Of a DNA stretch of 64,000 nt, positions 1 to 13,200 are shown in pieces. The stretch lies in contig NC_057790.1 in the NCBI RefSeq assembly GCF_014905175.1, positions 4,464,001-4,528,000 on the forward strand, read 5' to 3'. Each line of letters begins with the position of its first letter. The stretch's first letter is position 1. A program made the translations under genes and the position numbers. The DNA is from Aphidius gifuensis (lineage: Eukaryota > Arthropoda > Insecta > Hymenoptera > Braconidae). The notes beneath the pieces are model-generated. The model was not told the DNA's origin and made no database searches. It worked only from the letters and a program-made list of their open reading frames with translations.

Positions 1-2921
1 GGAAAGAGGAGGAAAAAAAAATGAGTATAAAAATATTTAAGACTCCTTACACGCGTGTTTACGAAATACATGACGTGCGCGTGGTATGTATTTACTCGTG
101 TGTGTGATTAATAAAAGAAAAAAAAAATTAAGAAAAATGAAAAAAAAAATTACGTCCCGTGGAATCACAACATAACTCAGAGAGGCGTATATTGAGGAGA
201 CATGCATCGTTGTAAAAGCAGCTGTTGATTTTTGAAAAAAAAAAACATTTTTTTATTTTTCACTCAGACATAGGGAGATTTCTTTGGTTCTTTGCATCTG
301 CTCCTTTTTTTTTCTTTTCTTTTCTGGCTTTTTCTTAAAGAAATTGAAAATACAGCATTTTGGAGTATTTTACTTAACAAGTCGAGTGACCGAAAACTAT
401 ATATATATTATTTTATTATTATATAGAAAGAGGGCGGTTACGTGGCGCATTTTCCACATTGCTTTCTACCACTTAAATCGATTTCACGTCTCGATTTTTT
501 AGTGGTTTTTTTTTTCTTTTTATAATATTTATTTATTATTATACACGGGTGAGTTGATCGAACAGAGAATAGATCTATGAGTATAACAAAGAAAATAGGC
601 ATCATTAACGCGCTCTTGATTCTGACTGAACCTCGATGATTTTTTTTTTTTTTTTTTTTCTATAAATATGATACTATCTGTACGTAGTACATTATAGATG
701 TTGTTTTTTTTTCATCTTAAAAATGAGGTGGCTTAGTGGAAGCCTGGAGTGAGAGGCCCATTGATGAAATCGTAAATCCTCGAGTAAAATCGTGGAAGCA
801 TAAACCTATGGGGAATCAAGTGAAGTGGATTGGGCAACTTGAGTCAGTTTTCTTGGGCTAAATACCATACCTGATCCCTATACCCTCCTACTCGTCAGGA
901 TAAAAAAATTCTTTTTAGTCCCTTATTATATTATTTTATAATTTTTTTCTCATATACAACACAAAGGATTTCTTCATGAAAAAAAAAAAAAAAATTCTTC
1001 TTTTATTGTTTTTATGACATTGATGTAAACACACAAATAATTATATTATATTGTGTTTTTCCGAGTAGTAATACAAATCCACGTAAATGAAAAAATTCAT
1101 CTTTTTTTTTTTTTTTTGTAAATTTTTATTATTATTGAGCAAAAAAAAAATTTTAAATATCTCTTGGAATTTATAAACGATATTTAGCTCGTTTTTACTC
1201 TTTAAATTAACAATAAATATTTATAAGTATTTTTTTTTTTCATTTCAAGAAAAAGAGTTATGTTTAAAATACAAAAAAAAAAAAATAATAATTGATGTTA
1301 AATTTGTAAGTGTGTTGAAATTTTATCTATTGTTAGCTGATCGGACATGACATAAATGTCCATGTAAATTCATGACGTCCGGTAGCTTTTTTTTAAAATT
1401 GTAATTAGGGTTTTTTTTTTATTTATTTATACAAGGCTTGTCATATGTATGCACGCGTGACCAACACTTTTCGGTCCAGCAGAAAATTAGAGGGTTATTG
1501 GTGTTCTCAAAATATATGTATACAAGAAACTCCATAAGAGAATATATATACATAATACAAAAATCATTTATGAAAAATAAAAAACAGTAAAAAAAGTACT
1601 TTACAACCAAATACTTTGAAAAATTGTTTTTAAAAAAAACCACCGCCACCATCACCACCACCAACCATCACCACCACAACCAAACAAACAAAATAATCAT
1701 AAAAAAAAATTTGTACACATAATTTGGTGGCTCATAAACCCAGGTGGCGTTAGATTTTTTTTATTTTTTTTTTTATTTTTGTTTCTTTATCGTCTTTTAA
1801 TATATATATATTTTTTTATTTTGTTTGTCTTATCTGAGATCAGTGACACTAATTCACGAGTCGGATCGGATAAAACGTTGAATCGACGTAATTATGCGCG
1901 ACAAGATGCTCGTTGAGTTCATTAACAAGTCGTATATACGTCTTTATAGTGAAACCGTTTGGCTTCGCTTTGACACCCGATACTTTCCTTTACTTACTCA
2001 TTTTATTTACAAATTTTGAAAACTATTATCATTATATTTTATTTATTTATTCTTTTTTTTTTTTCTTCATCTCTATATTTTATAGAGATGAAATTAATTT
2101 TTTTATTTCTCGCGGGTTTCATAAAGTTGGAGCATATAAAAAATTGGGGGGGAGAGAAAAACACATGTCGTTGGGTCCACAATACACGAGAAGCTCTTGT
2201 AAAAGACATTCTTCATATTTAACTTGTGAAAACAACTGATTGGAATGTCACTTTAACACTTGCTTTGGCTAAAATAACTTTATGCATATATACCCTCAAA
2301 ACGAATCATAAAATATTATTTTTTTATTTTTTTCTTTCGAAATAATAATATATATAGGTAGATAATATTTGAATAAAATATATGAAAATAATAAAATAGT
2401 GCAACAAGGTAGAAATCTGACCCTTGGGTTTCTATTATGTCTGCTTATCAAGATTATGGCATTCTTGTCGAGATCTTTCGTAAAATTGGACGATTTATTC
2501 TTTTATGTTTTTTTTTTTTAAGCTGTGAAAAGAATTTCACAAGCATAATAGTCAAGTTTCTCAGTCCAAACATTTTAAAATTTTACTGGCAAACGATAGA
2601 AAAAAATCGTATTACGCTTATATATAAAAAAATAAATAACTTGCATTCTTCTTTTTTTTTTTCTTCTTCAAATATTGTAAAATATCCATACTGATAATAT
2701 TCTCACGCAATACTTTTTTATATATATTTTTTAAATATATTTTTTTTTCTGTATTTCAAATTATAACCGAAATATTCAATTTACTTTCCCAAATTATAAC
2801 TGTGAAATTCACTGATGGGCTTCATTTAGGCAATATAATAATAAAAAAAAATAATAAATGAGAAAAAAAATACTGGCAAATAAAATAACAACATCGTATC
2901 CTGGAGAGTTTTAAGTATCGA

Positions 2922-2936
2922 CCACAAGATGGCGCA
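2922..2936 (+). promoter_or_regulatory. CTCF-like insulator motif
   Basis: CCACAAGATGGCGCA agrees with 13 of 15 positions of the general CTCF consensus CCASYAGRKGGCRSY and contains AGATGGCGC, the core commonly reported for insect CTCF. The same 13 bases CCACAAGATGGCG recur on the opposite strand at 53515-53503. Motif only; occupancy is not shown. Confidence 0.4.
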
Positions 2937-3490
2937 GCATGTCCCTCAATCTGATTCAATATCTTTAAGTCATTAATTAAACCAGAAAAAAATACAAAGA
3001 ACACAATATGTAAGATAAAAAAAGATGGTCCATTAAAAAAAAAAAATATAAAATAAGAAAGGTGAATTTAAAAAAAATTGGCAAATTCTCTTGTCCCATG
3101 TAGTTCATCAATTTATCGTAATGGCATACATTGAAGATTCAGCAGAAGTAGCAATAACCCGGAAGCAAAAGTGCAGCTGATAGCAGGTACCCAAACAAGG
3201 GCCTTCTCGTTCAAAGTTTCATATATGATCTCGTCATATAGATATATACAAATGCACACACGTACATTTTTTAAGCAATGAAAAATACCTCCTGGAGGTG
3301 CAACATCCCACTGGCCCTCTCTCAATGTGTATGTATCACACTGGTTCCCCTCTTGTTTTGCCCAATTGCTCATCGTGGTATAAGCGGTCAATGTTTCATA
3401 TTATTTTCTTCTTCCTACATCATCTTATTTAATTTTTTTTACTTTAATATTATCTGCATCTTATTTAATATTTTTTTTCATTCTTCTCCT

Positions 3491-3531
3491 GATGATGATG
3501 ATAATAATGATGATGATGATGATCATCATCA
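3491..3531. repeat. GAT/ATC trinucleotide run forming a palindrome
   Basis: Imperfect GAT repeats pass directly into ATC repeats, so the junction GATGATGATCATCATC is self-complementary. Such a run can fold on itself and is prone to length change. Confidence 0.7.
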
Positions 3532-6225
3532 TTTTTATCGTCATGTAGGAGTTTTTGACGCGTTGTAAAATATATGAAAGCATATATGTATATTTATAAA
3601 AGAGGGGATGATCATATATAAAAAGAGGACGATAGTATAAGTATACAAGCGCCGCAGGATAACGGGTCGAAAAAGAGGGTTTATACGGCTTGAGACACCC
3701 TGCAACGGTGAATGCACCGCTCATTACGGGATAATGGGTTATTTCGATCCTTCTCGAATTACCCACTCGACAATGAGAGATTCGATTCGTTCAAGACATT
3801 GGGGTACAAGAATTTTTTTACTCTTTTTTTTTTTCTCTTAGAGTATTATAATAATAATAATCATAAATATTATATTTAAAGATAAGAAGAAACATAATAA
3901 TAATATTATAAATATCGTGGTTAAAATTTCAAAGTGAAGAAAAAAATAAATAAATAATTTAAATAATATAAAAAAATGTTTAAAAAGAAGACAAATGAGA
4001 CTGCAAGTACCATTCTCTGTGGCTTCTTTCATTCTTTTATTATGAAAAAAAAAAAAAAAAAACTTATCTTCATCTTGGTCTCTCGCCTGCGACCCTAAAT
4101 TCACTCAACATTATATATATCGTGTAGAGAATGAGAGAGACTCCAGTTGCAATATTCTCTCTTGCTGAGATTTACAAGAAGACCATTGCCCTCATACGCA
4201 CTTTGCACATTCTTCTTCCAGTTACATCGCTTTTCTTTTCTGTCTCTTTTATATATATTATCCAAAATAATAATAATAATAATGAAGAATATAAAAAAAA
4301 AAAAAAACTTTACCCTCCTTAAATTCACCTTGCCCCTTCTCTTTGCTCACGCACTTTTATTCATTCACTCTGTTGTCCTCTATCATGATACATCAAAAGA
4401 AGAATAAAAAAAAAATAAAAGAGTATAACTTTTATCTTTATTTCGCTATCTCTTTGTATTGTGCGTGAACCGGAAAATACAAAAGAGTCTGACTTGGCGC
4501 AAGTCCGAAATATATATAAGTCTTCCGGGTGTGTATACATACTATAAGAACACTTTGATGGCCCGGATATTTACCATTCGTGACATTACATACCTACATA
4601 TATATGTTTGTTCAAACATTTATCATGAAAATACAATAAATAAATTATTGTACAAATATCATCAAAAGTATATAATAGAGAGAAAAATATAAAAAAAAAA
4701 ATCAAAACGAAATATAAAAAAAGGTAGAAAAAAAAAAAAAAAAAATTGACGTAGTTTACACCAATTGTTCGTCTCTGGAGATTAGATATGCATGATAGTT
4801 ACAGACGGCTATCTTAATTTAAAATTTCCCGTAATCTCAAACAAAATCTTAACGGCTGGTCGAGCCCCGGGTCCCGTGGGGTTGAAAGCAGTCAGAGCAA
4901 AAAAAAAAAAAAATTATACACATAGAAGAGAAAAAAAATGTACAACAGAAACTGTTGTCGGTTTGAGGTAGATGCGCGAACGTGATATATATTTTTATAT
5001 ATATATACAATTATTATGGGCTTGGATGCGTACCCCAATGTTAAAATTGAGCTTATCGTTGGGGGACCCCCCTCTCGTGCTCAACAGACATTACGATGTC
5101 ACGAGTGATGTAAGTTTTACTCCAAATTATACACGCAACAACAAAAAAATTCCCCTGGGTCTTGTATACATACACATTAGTGTGTGTGTGGTTTATAACC
5201 CGTGGATTTTTACTATTTTTTTATACATCAGACAGTGGTTAAAAAAATAAAACTACTATTAACTATTTTCAAAAGATGGAGCGAAAAAAAAAAAAAAAAC
5301 TATTAATGTCGAATTCACAATTTTAGTGTCTCAGATTTCTCGGGGGATTTATGGAAGATTTAATGAGACATGTTATTCCTAAGATTTTCATGTCTATTTG
5401 AGTTTGTTCGTTTTATTTGATTCTTATTTTTATTTTTTTTTTTTTCAAATAAAATTTATGAACAAAAATTGGTGAGGGTGTGTGTGGATAATATTGTAAA
5501 GTGGACTGGCATGTATTTTTTGACATTCAAGAGTTTTTTTTTCAACTTAAAAACCAGCTGTCTAAGATATCCCTTAAAAATTTTCCTCGGTTTTAGAAAA
5601 AATATTTTTATATAAAAAAGTTCTCATGTCTTACTTAAAAAAAAAAAAGAATCCCGGACGTATAAAGCAATCGTTTAACGTGATGATAAATAACTTGAAT
5701 TTTTAATATTTGTGGTTTTAAGGTGTATATATATGTATATGAGATAATTTTTTTGAAAGAAAATCTTATAGTGTATGACCCGGAATTTGAGAGTGACTAT
5801 GCTGAGGGCGCGAGAAAGTGCACGTGCGTGTTGTACGTGGGCGGTGCACCAAGTTGCCTTCTTTGCTTCCGGTTTTATGTTGATGGCGGTTTCGGTACCA
5901 TAAGATAATGAGCTAAATAAATCTAAAAATAAAATAACATCTATTGTTTCTTTTATACCAGTACAACGAAACACTGAATTAAAAAAATAGAATCTAATTT
6001 TATTTTTTTTTGTTAATCGAAAAAGAAAAGGATACACAACACAACTGTACTTGCAGCTTTCTTTTTATTTTCTATTTCAATTTATATTTTATAATTATAT
6101 TTGATTCTTTAAATTCTCAATTTTTTTTTTTATTCTTTTTGCCTCTTTAATATTGCCGATTTCAAGGTAGAATTGTCATTGAAAGTATGGATGTCATGAA
6201 TACGGGATGAGAGAGGGTGATTTAC

Positions 6226-6348
6226 ATGAATCGAGAAACGAATGTTGAATATATGTTGAAGAAATCGCCGTCACAAGTAAAGAGAAGCAAAGAAGTAGCG
6301 ACTCTTGAACGGAAGCGTACATACAAATTTGTAAATAAATATAAGTAA
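6226..6348 (+). CDS. Possible 40-residue small ORF, unsupported
   Basis: An ATG opens a 40-codon frame with a charged, non-repetitive product starting MNRETNVEYMLKKSPSQVKR and ending before TAA. It is unlike the homopolymer products around it and is rich in Lys, Arg and Glu. It lies in the ephrin intron on the opposite strand, with no visible promoter, splice site or homologue known to me. A chance frame in a balanced-composition island is the simpler reading. Confidence 0.12.
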   Translation: MNRETNVEYMLKKSPSQVKRSKEVATLERKRTYKFVNKYK

Positions 6349-7154
6349 AAAAAAAATACTGACTTGCAATTCAAGAAAGAGAAAAAAAAATCAAAAAACA
6401 AGGTAAAAACCAGCATTTGTATACGCATTGAAGACATATATTTTTCTCTCTATACTATAAACTCTGAATTTATCCTTGATATCTTCCAAGAATCAAAGGG
6501 AAGATGAAGAAGAAAAAAAAAATTCCTATTTAATTCTGTAAATTTTTATTCACACAAATCATCACACGTCAATATTACATTTACTCCTTTTTTATATTGA
6601 GCTTTTTTTTTTTTTTTTTTCGTTAATACAAAAATGAAAAAAAAAGAAAATATAAAGCACTGTAATTATTTATTTTTATACAGTAACATAATTATTGTAT
6701 ATTTTTAATTCTTTAATTTAAAAAAAAAAAAGTGATACAACTATATGTTTGTGCCGACCGACGGCAGACTAAACTCTCACTTTACTTTTATATATATCTG
6801 CCCGCTGTTGAACTGCTGAGATTATAATATATTTTCATTCAATTAAATTTTAAAAATAATGTTTAGAGTCAAGTCGTTTTAAATTTTCAAGTAATAGATA
6901 TATACAGTACACAATACCGTTGTTTGTACAATGTTTTAAATAAAATATCGAATAGGGACACAAGAAAACGACCAAGAAAAGAGAAAGACATGATTTTACC
7001 TGTGCGAACTATCTTGCTGTGTCTCGCATCGAACTCACCGCAACAATTTTCAACAACAACAACTATATATTACTGAATATATCTTTACCACCCAGTAAAT
7101 AGATAAATAAATAAATAATAATATTAGAATCCTGGAGATTGAATTTTGACTTAC

Positions 7155-7273
7155 ATCGAATTCGTTGTGTTCCAATACATGTTGCTGGTTTTCGTACAGT
7201 TGCTCACGGTTGAAAGTAGTACCGTTTGTAGGCAAACGAGGAAAACCAAAGTTACAAATGACGGGACAACCAT
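7155..7273 (-). CDS. Ephrin: Ephrin, first coding exon (signal peptide and start of receptor-binding domain)
   Basis: Ephrins are membrane-tethered ligands of Eph receptor tyrosine kinases and guide axons and cell sorting. The minus strand reads 39 codons plus two bases from an ATG at 7273. Residues 1-24 form a typical signal peptide (MVVPSFVTLVFLVCLQTVLL and a short polar end). The mature start then reads NCTKTSNMYWNTTNS, matching the ephrin signature Y/F-W-N-[ST]-[ST]-N-x-[IMK]-F that opens the receptor-binding domain. N25-C-T and N35-T-T are N-glycosylation sequons. The exon stops inside the next codon at a strong donor (AT|GTAAGT), phase 2. Upstream, an acceptor-like TTTATATTTAG ends at 7285, so the exon may span 7284-7155 with only 11 bases of leader; an unspliced longer leader is also possible. 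The other ephrin domains, including 'IICP' and the Cys-rich core, are not in this window. The reading frame chosen is one of two open frames; the signal peptide and ephrin motif decide it. Confidence 0.82.
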
Positions 7274-10200
7274 CGTAATATTGACTAAATATAAATTAAC
7301 TTTTTCTATTTATTGATTATTTATTATTTTTTTTATTAATATATAAAATTATTGTATTAATCAACACATACACCACTCGCGTTTTGTTCGTTGCCACCTT
7401 CGTTTTCTTCGTCTACCACCTTCCACCTTCCACCAAAACAAACCAACCACATCAACACACATCTACACTATATCCAACAGCACTAATCTCCTTTTTTTTA
7501 ACCATTAAATTTTATATTGATAAAATTAATAATCCACTAGTATATATTCGTTACATCCAGCAGTGTATTCACCTCAATAATATATATCCACTTTTTTATT
7601 TTTATTAAATTATCACTTTGTCGATAAAATAATATATTAATTATATAAAAATATAATAATAAATAATAATAAAAATAAAAAAAACATAAAAAAAAACATA
7701 AAAAAAAAAAAGTCACGAGAAATTAATCATCGATGCACAGTGCAGTTTGTAAATCCAATTTGAGTTGTTGTTTTTTGTGCCACGGGGGTTTGGTTTGACG
7801 ATGCCGGAAGTGCTTTGCATTTCCGTGGACAGCGATAAGACGATTGAAAGAAAAATAGGAACAAAAAATAAAGTAAATAAATAATAATATAAAGGATAAG
7901 GAATAATAGAGGTGAATAGAATTGAGTTGTTAGTTTTGTATTTAAAGCTAAATAAAATAATCCTTTTTTAGCTTGTTGTATCCGTGGGAATGTTTAAGCC
8001 CGTTATCACATATACACAATACACACACGTCTTTATTAATAAACTTTTTTTTTATTAATTATTTTTATCCAGTTTTAAATACTTTCAATTTCATTTGATT
8101 ATTTAAATTATATTATTTCAAAGATAAATAATCAAAATTAGATAACAATGAAAGAAAAAATAAACTTGGAGCATCAATGTTACGCTAAGTACAAATGATG
8201 CTTACTTTTGACTTTTGTGTTTCCCCCTGTTAATTTTTTTTTAATATTCATTTATTACTTTTTTTTTTTTTTTTTTTTCAAGTAAGACATCCGTTCACAC
8301 GCGTATTCTAGCACCTTTGTGGTAAATACATATAATCTAATCGATCAACATCCAATGTAAATGAAAATTTGAAAAAACAAAAAAAAATAAATAAGTAAAT
8401 CACCCACTGTGTATATTTTCACCTCATTTTCATAATAATTTTTATAAATATATTTTCTATTATTTTTCTCAGTTTTATTTTTATTTTCACACTTAATTTA
8501 TTTTTAACAAACAAAAACTTGAAAACAATATATATATTCACTTGCTTATACACAAAATTTTTTATTAAATTAAAAAAATTTATTTTATCTCTTGGATCAC
8601 ATTCAAACTTTTGGAGAAAAAAAAAAAAACTATTTATTTAACTTTCTCATTGATGATAATTTAAAGAAAAAAAAAAAAGTAACAATAATTTTTAATTTGA
8701 CATAACACTTATTTATTTAGTTGGATATATATATATAATTATTGTATTGTTGATATAATTATGAAAAAAATTTTTTTATCACCATCACGTATGGTGTCGC
8801 GAACGCGTCTGAAGCCGAGGAAAATTGTCGGCAGCAGGCAGGCAGCGACAGTGGATATTCGTCTCGCTTCGGAAGCAACCTCACAACGAAATCATACGAC
8901 TATTGACGAGAATAACCGACTGTTGAATTATTCTCAATCTCCCTTCTACTTAGTAAGTGAGACACGCTTTTACTACCTTGCTCACTCTGTCTCACTATAT
9001 TATACAGCAAAAAAATTCTTGTCAGGCATATGCTCCAAAACTAAATAAAACTAAACACCGAAACAGTCAAAATTTATGATAACTTGACTGTTTGATTGAG
9101 ACTACATACATTGAATCTATCGCTCATCTCCCTTCTTTTCAATTATATTAAGCAACAATTTTTCAATTAAATTACAATTGAATTTTTACAATATTTTTCC
9201 ATAAACAATCTAATTAACTATAAAACCCTTTTTTTTTTTGCATCAGTTGCATTTGAGGTATTTAAATTTTTATATATTCGCGGGTGTATTATAACTCGAG
9301 GGCAATTACCAACAAGCCACTTATATTATATATCTTGACTTTACTATGTATGTTGTTGAGAATCATCTCACGCGGTTACTAACGATGACAGCAACCATAT
9401 ATTTTTTGATTTTCCTGTCATCTTTACCATCCAATCTATTAGTACTTCATGAATATATTAATATCATTAAATTTAAAATCATATGTCTATAAAGAAAATT
9501 AAATTTATGCATTTTATATCTTTTTATTTTTCATTATGTCAATTTAATTAAGTTTGCGACAATTCAAACACGTGACACACAAGTAATGACAATAACTAAG
9601 ATATTTTTTTTTTTTTTAAATAATAAATTAATGTTAATATTAATTTATTATGTATAATTATTGTTAAAGTATGTATATTGCATGAATTCGTAATTTATAT
9701 TGGTTTCAAAAAGAGGGAGCATAGTGTGGCGCCCTCATTGAGAAATGCGTTGGGTATTTTGTGATATTGGCTTGAGGTGGGAGAAGATTACATGCGCCTC
9801 CTTGATCTTGTTGAGAGAGTCTCTCTTTTTTTAAAAAAAAGCTCTTTCTTTTTTTCTTCTTTCTGTCTCTCTTTCGCACTCGTAAAAAAAAATATACTTG
9901 CGAGTGAGGAACCGGTATGTATCATCAACCCACGGACATTCATGTTGGTCATTAGTTCAGCCAACATAGCACTTGAAAATCTATCAAACATTGTCACAAT
10001 AATTATAATCCATATACCACCAACAAAATGTATAATTTTAATTTTTCATTCATTCATTTTTCATTCATTCTCAGATAGATCTATACATCTAAAAATAAGA
10101 TTATATATTTATTTAACAAGATCCACATGTTTTTTTTTTTTATAACTTGTATGTATACACAATTATATCGAATTTAAACATATTGATATTACATATATGT

Positions 10201-13200
10201 GTAATGTTAAATCATTAAAATTATTATTGAATTAATATCTATATGTGTTTCTCAATATATGTTGAAGATATATAAAGTGAAAAAAAATTATATTATTGAT
10301 GATTTAGTTTAATGTCATGTGGAATGTTTGAGAGGATGAATAAAAAGGAGAATGAATATTACAAACTTGAACTGTTTTATAATAAAGTCAAGTCACGCTC
10401 AGTATATAGACAATCCGCGCATCTTTTAAGTATCTTATTTTTATTTTATTTTATTATTTTCTCGTATATAAACTGTAATGTTTGGTATGAGTATATATTG
10501 TAAGAAGTACGGTGCGCAGGTCGCCACTCACCGATTGCTAACCCTCGATCCATTCGATACACATTGAACCGGCATCAGAAAAAAAGAATAATACAAACTA
10601 CATTTATATATATTTTATATATGTATATGTTTACATGCATTTGTCACACACACATATACATTTAATAAACCGCAAGTAAAAGTATTATTTTTATTTTTGT
10701 TTATTTATTATTATTGTAGAATTGTGAGTACATTTAAAGAAAATATATGATAAAAAAATGAAAATTGATGATAAAAGGTGTATGTTGTGTACTTTTAAAA
10801 TAATGGTGGCCAAGTGCCGATTATATCGTTCATATGTGCACCATCACAATAAATGTGTGTACATATTTATACAACAATATAAAAAAAAAAAATCTTAAAA
10901 GTTTAAATGTAAGTCAGTGGGTAATCGTTTTGTTGCAAAGAAACGAGTCTTTGCAATATTATTATTTATACAAACTATAATAACCCTCTATATATATATA
11001 AAAGTACTTGAACAAATATTTGTCCTTGCAATACTTTTGAGTGCATTATCCGCACGTGTTAGTAAGAAAGTAAAAAATAAAAAAATAAATAAAATTAAAT
11101 GAGTTAAATAAATAGATAGAATAAAGAAAATGAGAGAAAAAAAAAAAATGAAATTGAAAGAAGTGCTTTGAAATTTTAGTGTACATCTTTGCTGAAAAAA
11201 AAAAAAAAAGTTTCATATATATGAGAATCCTAAGTATACATAAACTGCGCTTGTATATATATTTATTTATTTTTTATATTTCTCGTCTTTTTTGCAGTTT
11301 TATATATATAGCTAGAGAGAGAGTCAGTTTGAAAGCATTTACTGGGACAGGTGCGTAAAATGTACAGAGTATTTTTTTAAAGGTTTTATTTGTTTGAGAC
11401 AGACACACAAATACGTGTAGCATTCTTATGATGGGTCATTTTATAAATGTAGATTTAGGGAGAGAAATAGGGAGAGAATCTTTTAGTCTATGCTGTAAAA
11501 GCCACTAATGGACAAATAATACCTGTTCCTAAATTCAAAACCCTCAAAAGACTGCATCCTCCCTTAAATTTCCGCATGATTATTTTAGTCTATTTTTTAA
11601 ATTTTTATTTTCTCATAGTTTATATAATCCTCAAGTTGAGACTGAAAAGGTTTTTTTTTATTTTTTCTTGTATTTTTCTTATTTTTCATCATCAATTATT
11701 ATTACAATAACAAATCGTGATGTCTTGTGTGGCTGTGTTTATGATGTGTAAGGGGATTTTCAATACAGCTTTCTAACACCGCAGTTCATTTAAAAATGTG
11801 TCTACTCTCGTTCACAAAATATACAGACTTGTTTGACGTCAGTTCTAAAAATGAAAATTAATGATACTATATATATATAGAGAGAAAAAAAAACATATAT
11901 TAATATCTCGGTAAATTATCAAATTATAATGATGTAAATTTTTAATTTAGAAAGTATATTGTAAAAAGCTATTTTGTTTTTTTAACATATAAAATTATTT
12001 AATTATATTTTTTAATTTCATGTCAAATATTTTTACAAGAAAATGAAAATTTAATATAAATATTTATGTTTTAACATAAATTAATATAAATTGATTGGTT
12101 TTTTATTTTATTTTTTTTATTTTTTTGCCAATATATATTTATTGTTTTAAATATTTTATTTTATTTATACTCGGAAAAATTTAATTTACTTTTTTTCATT
12201 ATGGTAATTTAATTAATATATTTTTTTAACAATATTTTTTAATAATTTCATTTTTGAAACTATTATTTTTTGTTACAACCATTTATTTTTATTAAATGTA
12301 TATAGATATAAATTTTTTTGAGAGTCGATGGACACGTTTTGCAACCAAAGAACTCCAGGACAATGGGGCCATATTGCCTCATTGAGCCGAGTTTCTCGAG
12401 GAGTATCATTGGCGCCATAGAAACGACGGTAGACGCCGTCACGATTTTATTTTTCTCTTTTTATTTACTTGCATTTATACTCTCTTTATTTAATTTTTTT
12501 TTTTATTTTTTTCGTTTCTTTTTGCCCTCACCAAATTACATTTTACATTGTCTTTTCTTTTTTCCATATTTTTAAATTTTAAGTTATTTTTTTTTTTCTT
12601 TTTTTGTCTTATTTTTCACAAAAAGATACTAAATAATATACAAAGCGGTGCTAACAAAATTTTCCTGCTTTATTAACCCGATTTGAACAAAAGAGAAACA
12701 TTAAAAAAATTAGGTCGTTTCTTTGACGTATTATTATGCCTCTTTTCAACGCTTAAAATTCGATTTTTCTTTTTTATATTTTTTCTTTTTTTCTACATTT
12801 CAAATGACACAAAAGGATCGTCTGGAGTACAAAAATTTGCACGGCAATAAGTCATGGCTTTTGACCTCTCATTCGTGAAAGGAAAAAATATAAAAAACGA
12901 CATAAAAAAAAAATGTAGCAGACGTATTGATTGTAGTTTTTAAGTGTACAACTATAAATATGAATTCATGTTGTACATGTGAATGTGTATGCACATATAT
13001 ATTTATTCACGTGACATTGACTGTGTATAAAAAGAACGAAGATGTATATAAGAGGGGTGGAGAAAAAATATGAATACACAATAGCAAATGGTATTCTATT
13101 ATTCCAGATGGATCCAGCATCAGACTAGTAAAATAGATGCCACCGAAAATGCACTCATGATATCACTTGGCACTGGCTGTTTTAGTCGATTCTTTTATAT

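Larger units (their letters stand above)
1..7154 (-). other. Ephrin intron running off the left edge
   Basis: Minus-strand sequence downstream of the GTAAGT donor at 7154-7149. I searched the minus-strand translations for the rest of the ephrin domain and saw none, so the intron is at least 7.1 kb. It is mostly poly-A/T. Balanced-composition islands lie near 721-905, 3120-3400, 3640-3780, 4840-4890 and 5790-5905. A CTCF-like motif is at 2922-2936 and a GAT/ATC palindromic microsatellite at 3491-3531. A 92-codon minus-strand frame (3391-3113) and a 40-codon plus-strand frame (6226-6348) are the least repetitive open frames, but neither has support as a gene. Confidence 0.6.

Noticed and set aside
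720..905. Mixed-composition island considered as a tRNA or last ephrin exon
   Set aside because: No tRNA A/B boxes, and minus-strand frames do not resemble ephrin.
3113..3391. 92-codon minus-strand frame beginning with a polar segment (SNWAKQEGNQCDTYTLREGQ) and ending in a hydrophobic one
   Set aside because: No acceptor upstream, weak GTATTT donor, no family resemblance, not the expected ephrin domain; it lies in an island where several frames are open.
4962..4975. TTGAGGTAGATG resembling let-7
   Set aside because: Eight-base seed match only, no hairpin and no miR-100 or miR-125 nearby.
11298..11350. 53-base plus-strand mini-exon between CTTTTTTGCAG and GTGCGTAAAA
   Set aside because: A single isolated pair with a non-consensus donor; T tracts ending in CAG are frequent here.
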